Source: Campylobacterales bacterium (lineage in GTDB: Bacteria > Campylobacterota > Campylobacteria > Campylobacterales > Nitratiruptoraceae). From it: a stretch of DNA of 6,579 nucleotides. This document shows positions 1 to 6,039 of the stretch, piece by piece. Both the position numbers and the translations under genes were made by a program. The DNA is taken from contig JAMOUF010000246.1 of NCBI GenBank assembly GCA_027068245.1, positions 1 to 6,579 of the forward strand, read 5' to 3'. The first letter of the stretch is position 1. The number at the start of each line of letters is the position of its first letter. The notes beneath the pieces were generated by a model. It did not search any database. It saw only the letters and a program-made list of their open reading frames with translations, and was not told the DNA's origin.

Positions 1-2358
1 GGCGGTAAGCATAACGATTTGGAGAATGTGGGTTATACCGCCAGACACCACACATTTTTCGAGATGCTTGGAAATTTTAGTTTCGGAGACTACTTCAAAG
101 AGGAGGCCATCTCCTATGCCTGGGAGTTCGTAACCCAGGTGTTGGGGCTCGATAAAGAGAGGCTGTGGGTGACCGTTCACGAAAGTGACGATGAGGCCGA
201 GAGGATTTGGCAAAAACATATCTCTAAAGAGAGGATAAAGAGGTTCGGGGACAAGGACAACTTTTGGCAGATGGGCGAGACCGGCCCATGCGGGCCCTGC
301 AGCGAGATATTTTACGACCAGGGAGAGGAGCGTTTCAACTCCCCGGAGGACTACTTAGGTGGAGATGGTGACAGGTTTTTGGAGATATGGAACCTGGTTT
401 TTATGCAGTATGAGAGAAACGAGGCCGGTGAGCTTTTGCCTCTTCCCAAACCCAGTATAGATACGGGTATGGGTCTTGAGAGGATAACGGCTATCAAAGA
501 GGGTGTATACAGCAACTACGACAGCTCTCTTTTTATGCCGATTATCGATGAGATAAGCGCACTGGTAGGCAAAAAGTATATATATGAGGAGGGTGCCAGC
601 TACAGGGTCATTGCAGACCATATCCGGGCCGTCACCTTTTTGCTCTCCCAAGGGGTGATGTTCGATAAAGAGGGCAGAGGTTATGTGCTAAGAAGAATTT
701 TGCGGCGCGCGGTCAGGCACGGATACCTGCTTGGTCTGAAAGAGCCCTTTATGTATAAGCTCAGCGACAAGGTGGCGGAGCTTATGGGCGGGCATTACGG
801 ATATATAAAGGAGAAACTGCCCGTTGTTAAAGAGCAGATAAAGGCCGAGGAGGAGCGGTTTTATCAGACTATCGATGCGGGAATGAAGCTTTTTGAGAGC
901 GAACTTGCGAAAAACCCGGCCATCTTTAGCGCAGAGGTGGCCTTCAAGCTCTACGACACCTACGGATTTCCGCTGGATTTGACCGAGGATATGCTAAGGG
1001 AGAGGGGCATATCGCTGGATAAAAAGAGGTTCGATGAACTGATGAGGGAGCAAAAAGAGCGTGCCAAGGCAGCCTGGAAAGGGAGCGGCGATTTTGCGTT
1101 CAGCGGAGATTTCAAAGAGCTTGTGGGACTTGAAAACGAGTTCGTGGGATATGAAAAAACCGAGAGCAAAACCGTTGTTATGGCGCTTTTGGACGAGAAT
1201 TTCAAAAGGGTTGAAGGGCTGAAAAAGGGCGAAAAAGGGTGGATTTTACTCGAAGAGACCCCTTTTTACCCCGAAAGCGGGGGCCAGGTGGGCGACAAAG
1301 GGGAGATATGGCTCTATGAAGGCGGTAAAATAGCACAGGTGCTGGATACCAAAAAGTTTTTCGATTTGAATCTTAGCCAGATTGAGACTTTGGATGAGGT
1401 GAAGGTGGATGAGAGCGTCAAAGCCGTGGTGGACCACTCCAGAAGGGAGATTGCCAAACACCACTCGGCCACGCACCTGCTCCACTCCGCTCTAAGAGAT
1501 ATTTTGGGCGAGCATGTGACCCAGCAGGGGAGTTTGGTGGAGGCCCAGAGGCTCAGGTTCGACTTCTCCCATCCCAGGGCTTTAAGCAAAGAGGAGCTGG
1601 AGCGGATTGAGAACTTCGTAAACGAGGCCATAGCCAAAGGAATAGAGGCGGAGATTAAACAGCTGCCGCTTGATAAGGCGAAAGAGCTTGGGGCGATGGC
1701 TCTTTTTGGAGAGAAGTATTCAGATGTTGTGCGGGTAGTGAGCTTTGGGGATATAAGCGTGGAGCTGTGTGGCGGCACGCATGTTAGAAACACGGCGGAA
1801 ATCGGCAGCTTCTTTATAACCAAAGAGAGTGGTGTTAGTAGTGGCGTAAGGCGTATAGAGGCGGTCTGCGGCACCAGTGCCGTAAAGTTGGCGAAATCCT
1901 GGAGAGAGGAGATTGAAAGGGCGAAAGAGGCTCTGAGGGCCAAAGAGCTGTTGGGGGCGATAAAGCGGCAGAAAGAGGAGATAAAAAACCTTAAAGAGGA
2001 GATAAAAAGGGCCAGCAAAGTCAATCAAAAAGAGCTTGAAAGCTATGATGTGAACGGCCTTAAGGTGATTGTAGACGAGATTGGGGGCGGGGATATAAAA
2101 AAGATTATCGACGATATCAAAAACGCCAACGAGAGCGTAGCCGTAATGCTCTTTCAAAAGAAAGGCGACAAGGTGCTTATAGCCTCCGGTTCCAAAAACA
2201 GCCCAGTCCATGCCGGCAACTGGGTCAAGGCGGTGGCCCCGGTTGTAGGAGGTGGTGGTGGAGGCCGTCCGGATTTTGCCCAGGCAGGAGGCAAGGAGCC
2301 CTCTAAAATCCAAGAGGCCAGGGCAAAAGCTTTGGAGTTCGTAAAAGGAGAGGCGTAA
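1..2358 (+). CDS. alaS: Alanine--tRNA ligase (AlaRS), 5' truncated by the window edge
   Basis: Cytoplasmic class II aminoacyl-tRNA synthetase that charges tRNA-Ala with alanine and hydrolyses mischarged Ser/Gly-tRNA-Ala. The frame is open from base 1 ([17 protein letters not shown]...), matching the E. coli protein from about residue 72, so roughly 70 N-terminal residues lie outside the window; the TTG at 19 is not the true start. Visible landmarks are the class II catalytic core ([13 protein letters not shown] near 280-315, motif 3 GMGLERI near 469-486), the editing-domain zinc site HHSATH (1459-1476) with CGGTH (1768-1782), a Lys/Glu-rich coiled coil (about 1900-2040), and the C-terminal C-Ala domain with a glycine run followed by RPDFAQAGG (about 2248-2295). 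About 785 codons plus the missing part gives the family's normal length of roughly 855. The zinc and editing residues are intact, so it should be functional. The TAA stop overlaps the next ATG by one base. The identification is secure. Confidence 0.98.
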   Translation, partial: GGKHNDLENVGYTARHHTFFEMLGNFSFGDYFKEEAISYAWEFVTQVLGLDKERLWVTVHESDDEAERIWQKHISKERIKRFGDKDNFWQMGETGPCGPCSEIFYDQGEERFNSPEDYLGGDGDRFLEIWNLVFMQYERNEAGELLPLPKPSIDTGMGLERITAIKEGVYSNYDSSLFMPIIDEISALVGKKYIYEEGASYRVIADHIRAVTFLLSQGVMFDKEGRGYVLRRILRRAVRHGYLLGLKEPFMYKLSDKVAELMGGHYGYIKEKLPVVKEQIKAEEERFYQTIDAGMKLFESELAKNPAIFSAEVAFKLYDTYGFPLDLTEDMLRERGISLDKKRFDELMREQKERAKAAWKGSGDFAFSGDFKELVGLENEFVGYEKTESKTVVMALLDENFKRVEGLKKGEKGWILLEETPFYPESGGQVGDKGEIWLYEGGKIAQVLDTKKFFDLNLSQIETLDEVKVDESVKAVVDHSRREIAKHHSATHLLHSALRDILGEHVTQQGSLVEAQRLRFDFSHPRALSKEELERIENFVNEAIAKGIEAEIKQLPLDKAKELGAMALFGEKYSDVVRVVSFGDISVELCGGTHVRNTAEIGSFFITKESGVSSGVRRIEAVCGTSAVKLAKSWREEIERAKEALRAKELLGAIKRQKEEIKNLKEEIKRASKVNQKELESYDVNGLKVIVDEIGGGDIKKIIDDIKNANESVAVMLFQKKGDKVLIASGSKNSPVHAGNWVKAVAPVVGGGGGGRPDFAQAGGKEPSKIQEARAKALEFVKGEA
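2345..2352 (+). promoter_or_regulatory. Ribosome binding site of the membrane-protein gene
   Basis: AAGGAGAG lies inside the last codons of alaS, with AGGAG seven bases before the ATG at 2358. It supports that ATG as the start even though it overlaps the alaS stop codon. Confidence 0.7.
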
Positions 2359-2828
2359 TGGAGAGTTATCTGATATATATAATTTTTTTCCACATTTTAG
2401 GGGCCGTAATATGGGTTGGGGGTATGATAGCCATAAGAATCGCCGTCCATCCGGCTTTGCAAAACATCGCCGACGAGCATGTAAGGGTAGCCAGGGTGCT
2501 GGAGATTACGGGCAGGCTCTTTGCTTTGGTGCTCCCTTTCATAGTCATACTCATAGCCACGGGACTCTATCTGGCTTCACAGTTCGGGTTTAGCGGACAT
2601 ACCAAACTTAGCAGGATAGTCCACGTCAAAGAGGCGATATGGCTTGTTATGACGCTGAACTACTCTTTGATGGTCTGGCTTAGATTCAAGGCGCAGGACG
2701 CCTATTTGAAAAGCAATCTGATGATGGCGAAGAAATATCTGGCCCCCATAGCCAAATATATGCTACCACTCAACATATTTTTGGGTCTTTTGGCTATCTA
2801 TTTCGGTCTGATACTTAGAGGGTTTTGA
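2358..2828 (+). CDS. HemJ/CopD-like four-helix inner-membrane protein, function unknown
   Basis: A 156-residue protein with four predicted membrane helices (about residues 4-28, 53-75, 87-108 and 132-153) and no signal peptide, so it is placed in the inner membrane. Helix 1 contains [13 protein letters not shown] (His12, Trp19, Gly21-22), a second His (His31) lies just after it, and helix 3 begins RIVHVKE (His89, Lys91). This pattern, His and W-x-G in helix 1 and H-x-K at helix 3, resembles the HemJ (UPF0093) protoporphyrinogen oxidase fold and the CopD copper-resistance fold, both of which are small His-containing four-helix units. I cannot decide between them, and it may be a distinct haem- or metal-binding family. 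The start is ATG in the TAATG overlap with alaS, served by AAGGAGAG at 2345-2352. The overlap suggests translational coupling to alaS, but no functional link to tRNA charging is evident. The reading frame and membrane topology are firm; the function is not. Confidence 0.85.
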   Translation: MESYLIYIIFFHILGAVIWVGGMIAIRIAVHPALQNIADEHVRVARVLEITGRLFALVLPFIVILIATGLYLASQFGFSGHTKLSRIVHVKEAIWLVMTLNYSLMVWLRFKAQDAYLKSNLMMAKKYLAPIAKYMLPLNIFLGLLAIYFGLILRGF

Positions 2829-2833
2829 AAGGA
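2828..2833 (+). promoter_or_regulatory. Ribosome binding site of speD
   Basis: AAAGGA sits in the 10-base spacer between the membrane-protein stop and the speD ATG, five bases before the start. This is the only true spacer in the window. It is too short for a separate promoter. Confidence 0.6.
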
Positions 2834-2838
2834 TAGAT

Positions 2839-3261
2839 ATGAAATCACTGGGAAAACATCTTTTGGCTGAGTATTACAGGTGTGACGAAGATGCGATAAA
2901 CGATGTGAAAAAGGTTGAGGAGGCTTTGGTTAAGGCCGCCGAGATAGCCGGTGCCACGGTTATAGGAAGCTCTTTTCATATGTTCGAACCATATGGAGTA
3001 AGCGGGGTGGTGGTGATAAGCGAGAGCCATCTGACCATCCATACATGGCCCGAATATGGGTTTGCGGCCGTGGATGTGTTTACCTGCGGAGACCATGTGG
3101 ACCCGATGAAGGCACATGAGTATCTAAAAGAGGTATTCAAGACGCAAAACGCCACTGTGGAGACGATTTTAAGAGGTGTGTTGAACATTCCGGATTTGAG
3201 GCATAAACCGGGCGGCAGCTGCATAAAGGCCAGCAGCGGCGACAAGATGGTGGAGGGGTGA
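2839..3261 (+). CDS. speD: S-adenosylmethionine decarboxylase proenzyme (prokaryotic class 1B)
   Basis: Pyruvoyl-dependent enzyme that decarboxylates S-adenosylmethionine to supply the aminopropyl donor for spermidine. The proenzyme self-cleaves between Glu62 and Ser63 in [12 protein letters not shown], turning Ser63 into the pyruvoyl cofactor. His68 and Cys83 (VFTCGDH) are also present; in Thermotoga maritima SpeD the corresponding residues Ser63, His68 and Cys83 carry the same numbers and act in processing and catalysis. The conserved N-terminal GKHLLAEYY and the [19 protein letters not shown] stretch also match the family. At 140 residues it is about 10-15 longer than the Bacillus subtilis enzyme, because of a tail after [11 protein letters not shown]. 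The ATG has an AAAGGA site (2828-2833) and follows the membrane-protein gene by 10 bases; the stop overlaps maf by one base. No spermidine synthase (speE) gene is visible here, so it must be elsewhere. The identification is secure. Confidence 0.97.
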   Translation: MKSLGKHLLAEYYRCDEDAINDVKKVEEALVKAAEIAGATVIGSSFHMFEPYGVSGVVVISESHLTIHTWPEYGFAAVDVFTCGDHVDPMKAHEYLKEVFKTQNATVETILRGVLNIPDLRHKPGGSCIKASSGDKMVEG

Positions 3262-3815
3262 TGGTAAGGCTTGCCAGCGGCAGTGAAACCAGGGCCAGAC
3301 TGTTGAAAAACGCAGGGATAGAGTTTATACAAAGTCCAGTGGATTTTGATGAGGAGAGTTTGCTGAAAAGTTACACCAACCCAAAAGATTATGTCTGTGA
3401 GGCCGCCAGGGGAAAGATGAGGGAGGCCGTAAAAAAATATGGCCTCGATATTCCGATAGTGGCGGCCGACAGCGTGGTGGTATCGGGTGGAAAGATATTG
3501 AGAAAGGCCCAAAACGAGGAAGAGGCATTTAGGTTGCTAAAAGAGCAGAGCGGCGCCGATGTGGATATCTTTACCTGTATGATATACAAAGACAAAGACA
3601 AAGAGATAGAGGATTTGGACAAAACCAGATACAGATTTGAAGAGTTTGACGAAGATGATATGAAAGAGTATATAAAAAGCGGCCTTTGGAAAGGAAAAGC
3701 TGGTGCTTGTATGGTGGAGGGTTTTTGCAAAAAATATATCAAAGATGTCAAAGGCAGGGAGTCCACCGCCATGGGTCTTCAGGTAGAAAGGTTGAAAGAG
3801 ATTGCGTCTGTTTAG
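3261..3815 (+). CDS. maf: Maf-family nucleoside triphosphate pyrophosphatase
   Basis: Maf proteins are cytoplasmic house-cleaning enzymes that hydrolyse non-canonical or excess NTPs to NMP and pyrophosphate; the old name 'septum formation inhibitor' comes from overexpression effects. Family features in this 184-residue protein are the N-terminal LASGSETRARLL (Ser8, Arg13), Lys52, the metal/catalytic-base motif IVAADSVVV (Asp70), ILRKAQNEEEAFRLLKEQSG (Lys82) and the C-terminal KAGACMVEGF...GRESTAMGLQVERL. Length is normal. Departures from the usual bacterial motif are ETR where SPRR is common, RKAQ for GKP, and Glu153 where an IQG-type Gln is usual; my recollection is that campylobacterial Maf proteins share part of this drift. 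The ATG at 3261 is preferred: it overlaps the speD stop as TGATG and follows GGAGGGG (3252-3258). An in-frame GTG at 3258 would add one residue. Substrate class (dTTP/UTP type or 7-methyl-GTP type) cannot be assigned. Confidence 0.93.
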   Translation: MVRLASGSETRARLLKNAGIEFIQSPVDFDEESLLKSYTNPKDYVCEAARGKMREAVKKYGLDIPIVAADSVVVSGGKILRKAQNEEEAFRLLKEQSGADVDIFTCMIYKDKDKEIEDLDKTRYRFEEFDEDDMKEYIKSGLWKGKAGACMVEGFCKKYIKDVKGRESTAMGLQVERLKEIASV

Positions 3816-4305
3816 CGGAAACAGGGGGGATATATACCTGATAGACTACGGCTCGAAAAAGGCCGTATTGAAAAAGCTCAAACCCGGTAAACCCAACACC
3901 CTCACAAAAGAGGCCCGGATTTTGAAATACCTGGACTCTTTGTATGTGCCAAAACTCTATGAAGCGGGTGGTGATTATATAATAATGGAGTATATCGAGG
4001 GTATAAGTTTGAAAGAGGCGTTGCGAAAGAGTGGGAAAAGGGCCGTTAGACTGGCTCTTGTGGCCTGTAACCATCTGGATAGGATGGGTATAGCCCACAG
4101 GGAGCTTGGCAGGTATTACCACTTTATTTTTGACAAAGATTTAAAGAGCGTGAAAATTATAGACTTCGAGCGTTCCGCCTTCTGCCCGCGTCCAAGAAAC
4201 GTTTTGCAGTTTTTGGGATTTTATCTAAGAGATATCGAGCTGGCACGGGCATACAGGGCCAAAAAAATCGATTTTAAAACTCTTTTGGGAAGACTTGATG
4301 TATGA
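3802..4305 (+). CDS. Small Ser/Thr-kinase-like protein (COG2112-like), H-R-E catalytic loop
   Basis: A 167-residue protein with a minimal protein-kinase fold. In order it shows a short glycine loop (SGNRGDIYLI, residues 5-14), a beta-3 lysine (AVLKK, Lys24), a helix-C glutamate (TKEARIL, Glu37), a hinge (IIMEYIEG, 60-67), a catalytic-loop equivalent (GIAHRELGRYYHFIF, 96-110) and a metal-binding DFE in place of DFG (VKIIDFERS, Asp121). The usual HRD aspartate is Glu101. From memory, H-x-E-L followed by IDFER is typical of the 'predicted Ser/Thr protein kinase' group COG2112, known mainly from archaea and distantly related to RIO/Bud32 kinases; substrates are unknown. It is far shorter than eukaryotic-type kinases and has no membrane or sensor domain. 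The frame is closed by a stop at 3793, so TTG at 3802 (or CTG at 3808) must be used; TTG overlaps maf by 14 bases. A weak AAAGG (3787-3791) is the only candidate ribosome site. Active kinase or pseudokinase is open. Confidence 0.85.
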   Translation: MRLFSGNRGDIYLIDYGSKKAVLKKLKPGKPNTLTKEARILKYLDSLYVPKLYEAGGDYIIMEYIEGISLKEALRKSGKRAVRLALVACNHLDRMGIAHRELGRYYHFIFDKDLKSVKIIDFERSAFCPRPRNVLQFLGFYLRDIELARAYRAKKIDFKTLLGRLDV

Positions 4306-5374
4306 GAGGGAGCTGGAGGCCCTAAAGAGGGCCGGCCGTTTCAGACAGAGGAGGATTTTTGACAAGAGTCTAAAAGATTTCGCCTCCAACGACTATCTGG
4401 GGCTGGCGCACAATCCGGATATATTAAAGAGGGCATACCAAAGGGTCAAATCATACGGCGTAAACAGCGCCAAGGCCTCCCAGCTCATAAATGGGTACAC
4501 CGAAGTTCACAAAGAGTTCGAGGATAAACTGAAGAGTCTGAACCGTTTCGAGGATGCCATAACCGTTGGAAGCGGTTTTTTAGCCAATATGGCGCTGATT
4601 GAGGCACTGGTAAGAAGAGGTGATACCCTCTTTATAGACGAGGAGTTTCACGCAAGTGGAAATCTGGCGGCAAAGCTCATCGAAGGAGGAGTGGTAAGGT
4701 TTAAACACAACAGCGCCGAGGATTTGAGGAAGAAACTATCCGGAGGTGGTTATAAACGGCCTATAATCGCGGTTGAGGGAATCTACTCCATGAGTGGGGA
4801 TTTGTTAAATAGGGATATATTTGGCGTGGCAGAAGAGTTCGGGGCTTTGCTTATAGTTGACGAAGCCCACAGCAGCGGGGTCGTTGGTGAAGAGATGCTG
4901 GGCGTTTTCGACCTTTTCGGTATCCATCCGGCCCAAAACCATATCAAAATGGGAACGCTGGGAAAGGCTTACGGCAGCTATGGTGCCTATATCCTGGCTT
5001 CAAAGGAGATTGTCTCCTTTTTGGAAAACCGGGCCAAAAGCATTATCTATACCACCGCTCCAAGCCTTATGGATGTGGCTTTGGCCCACGAGGGGATTGA
5101 GCTGATTGAGCGCAAGAGGAGCTATTTTAAAGAGGAGATTGAAAAAAGAAGGAGCCTGGCAAATAGGTTTGGAATAGATATGTCCGGACTGATTATCGAT
5201 GTGGAGCTAAAAGGTGTGCTAAAGGTTCAGGAGGAGCTTTTGAAAAAGGGATTTTTGGTAGGGGCCATAAGGCCTCCAACTGTTAAAAGAGAGCTTATCA
5301 GGGTCATAGCCAGAGTGGGAGAGAGTTTGGAGAGTTTGGAGGAGCTTTTAGAGTGTTTGTCTGTAAAGAGCTGA
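4298..5374 (+). CDS. bioF: 8-amino-7-oxononanoate synthase (alpha-oxoamine synthase family)
   Basis: PLP-dependent fold-type I enzyme that condenses L-alanine with pimeloyl-ACP/CoA, releasing CO2, in the first step of biotin-ring assembly. Visible features are FASNDYLGLAHN near the N-terminus, a glycine/serine-rich segment ending INGYTEVHKEFE, the EFHASGN PLP-stacking histidine, VEGIYSMSGD, the PLP-binding DEAHSSG (Asp188, His191), the Schiff-base lysine in MGTLGKAYGSYGA (Lys223), and a C-terminal RPPTV followed by LIRVIAR. At 358 residues it is about 25 shorter than E. coli BioF, mostly at the N-terminus. The common GSR motif before the GY reads NSAKASQL here. The sister enzymes Kbl, HemA and Spt share the fold, but the RPPTV region and N-terminal pattern favour BioF. 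ATG at 4298 is chosen over TTG at 4295; it overlaps the kinase gene by 8 bases and has only a weak GGGA upstream (4287-4290). No other bio genes are in the window. Confidence 0.93.
   Translation: MYERELEALKRAGRFRQRRIFDKSLKDFASNDYLGLAHNPDILKRAYQRVKSYGVNSAKASQLINGYTEVHKEFEDKLKSLNRFEDAITVGSGFLANMALIEALVRRGDTLFIDEEFHASGNLAAKLIEGGVVRFKHNSAEDLRKKLSGGGYKRPIIAVEGIYSMSGDLLNRDIFGVAEEFGALLIVDEAHSSGVVGEEMLGVFDLFGIHPAQNHIKMGTLGKAYGSYGAYILASKEIVSFLENRAKSIIYTTAPSLMDVALAHEGIELIERKRSYFKEEIEKRRSLANRFGIDMSGLIIDVELKGVLKVQEELLKKGFLVGAIRPPTVKRELIRVIARVGESLESLEELLECLSVKS
5321..5338 (+). repeat. Tandem 9-base repeat at the bioF 3' end
   Basis: Two perfect copies of GAGAGTTTG (5321-5329 and 5330-5338) lie in frame in bioF and encode Glu-Ser-Leu twice, followed by the related Glu-Glu-Leu. 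The last base of the second copy begins the ribosome binding site of the next gene. It is too short to be more than a local in-frame duplication. Confidence 0.6.
5338..5344 (+). promoter_or_regulatory. Strong ribosome binding site deciding the GTG start of the ABC ATPase
   Basis: GGAGGAG lies eight bases before the GTG at 5353, inside the bioF reading frame. It is among the best Shine-Dalgarno matches in the window and supports GTG as the start rather than later CTG or TTG codons. Confidence 0.75.
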
Positions 5375-6039
5375 AAATCTATCACGATAGCAAAATAGTC
5401 GTGGATATAAGCTTTTCCATAAAGGAGTCTTTGGCGCTGGTGGGTGAGAGCGGAAGCGGAAAGAGTCTCACGCTCAGGGCACTGCTCGATTTGCTGCCCA
5501 GTGGCTTTAAAAGAGAGCTTGAGGTGGAGTGGGAATATCCGCTTATCAGGGGAAAAACCCTCTCACTGGTACCCCAAAACCCCTTTACCGCACTAAGCCC
5601 GCTGACGCTTATAAAACACCAGTTTTTCTCTCCTGATGCGAAGAGGCTTTTGGAGCTTGTGGGGCTTGATGAGAGTTTTTTATACCGCTATCCCCCACAG
5701 CTTAGCGGCGGACAGCTGCAGCGGGTGGTGATAGCCATCGCCCTGTCACAAAATCCCAAACTTTTGCTGCTGGACGAGCCTACCACGGCTTTGGACAGCG
5801 ACACGAAGGCTTTGGTGTTGGAGCTTTTTAAAAGACTTCAAAAAGAGCTTGGGTTTTTGATACTCTTCGTAACTCACGATATAGTCGCCGCCAGGGAGCT
5901 GTGTAAAGAGATAGCTGTTTTAAAAGATGGTAAGATAGTGGAGAGCGGGGATATGGAAGAGGTTTTGAAAAATCCCAAAAGCGGCTATACGAAGCTGCTT
6001 ATCGAGTCAAATTTCGCATTTAGAGAGTTTAGAAAATGA
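5353..6039 (+). CDS. Compact ABC transporter ATP-binding protein, peptide/nickel (NikD/DppD) type
   Basis: Nucleotide-binding subunit expected to power an inner-membrane ABC transporter. All core motifs are present in this 228-residue protein: Walker A GESGSGKS (31-38), Q-loop VPQNPFTALSPL (Gln75), signature LSGGQLQRV (117-125), Walker B LLLLDEPTTALD (137-148) and the switch histidine FVTHD (His175). The GESGSGKS, QNPFTALSPL and GDMEEVLKNPKSGYTKLL features are typical of the oligopeptide/dipeptide/nickel subfamily. It is shorter than DppD/OppD (over 320) and somewhat shorter than E. coli NikD (254): only about 37 residues separate Walker A from the Q-loop, the helical domain is trimmed, and the C-terminal extension with the Cys-rich segment common in DppD/OppD is absent. 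The GTG start overlaps bioF by 22 bases and has a strong ribosome site. No permease or binding protein is in the window, so the substrate is unknown; nickel, peptides or a non-transport role are all possible. Confidence 0.92.
   Translation: MFVCKELKIYHDSKIVVDISFSIKESLALVGESGSGKSLTLRALLDLLPSGFKRELEVEWEYPLIRGKTLSLVPQNPFTALSPLTLIKHQFFSPDAKRLLELVGLDESFLYRYPPQLSGGQLQRVVIAIALSQNPKLLLLDEPTTALDSDTKALVLELFKRLQKELGFLILFVTHDIVAARELCKEIAVLKDGKIVESGDMEEVLKNPKSGYTKLLIESNFAFREFRK

Noticed and set aside
19..21. TTG codon as a possible alaS start
   Set aside because: The frame is open back to base 1 and residues before the TTG (GGKHND) are conserved AlaRS sequence, so the gene is cut by the window edge.
1314..2024. 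Long open frame on the - strand (236 codons) inside alaS
   Set aside because: It is fully antisense to conserved AlaRS editing and coiled-coil sequence. Its translation is Ser/Leu-rich low complexity with no recognisable domain, as expected for a codon-bias shadow.
2244..2270. Glycine-codon run near the alaS end, considered as an expanded repeat
   Set aside because: A glycine run before RPDxAQAGG is a normal conserved element of the AlaRS C-terminal domain.
1720..2313. Second antisense open frame (197 codons) under the alaS 3' half
   Set aside because: It competes with the conserved CGGTH and C-Ala coding regions and shows no domain signature.
2829..2838. Possible promoter or terminator between the membrane-protein gene and speD
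   Set aside because: The spacer is only 10 bases and is mostly ribosome binding site; no hairpin or promoter boxes fit.
2976..3512. Open frame on the - strand (178 codons) across speD and maf
   Set aside because: It spans two well-supported + strand genes, has no domain pattern, and has no convincing ribosome site or partner gene.
4857..5105. Short + strand open frame (82 codons) inside bioF in another frame
   Set aside because: It overlaps the PLP-binding region of bioF, lacks a ribosome site, and its translation resembles no protein family.
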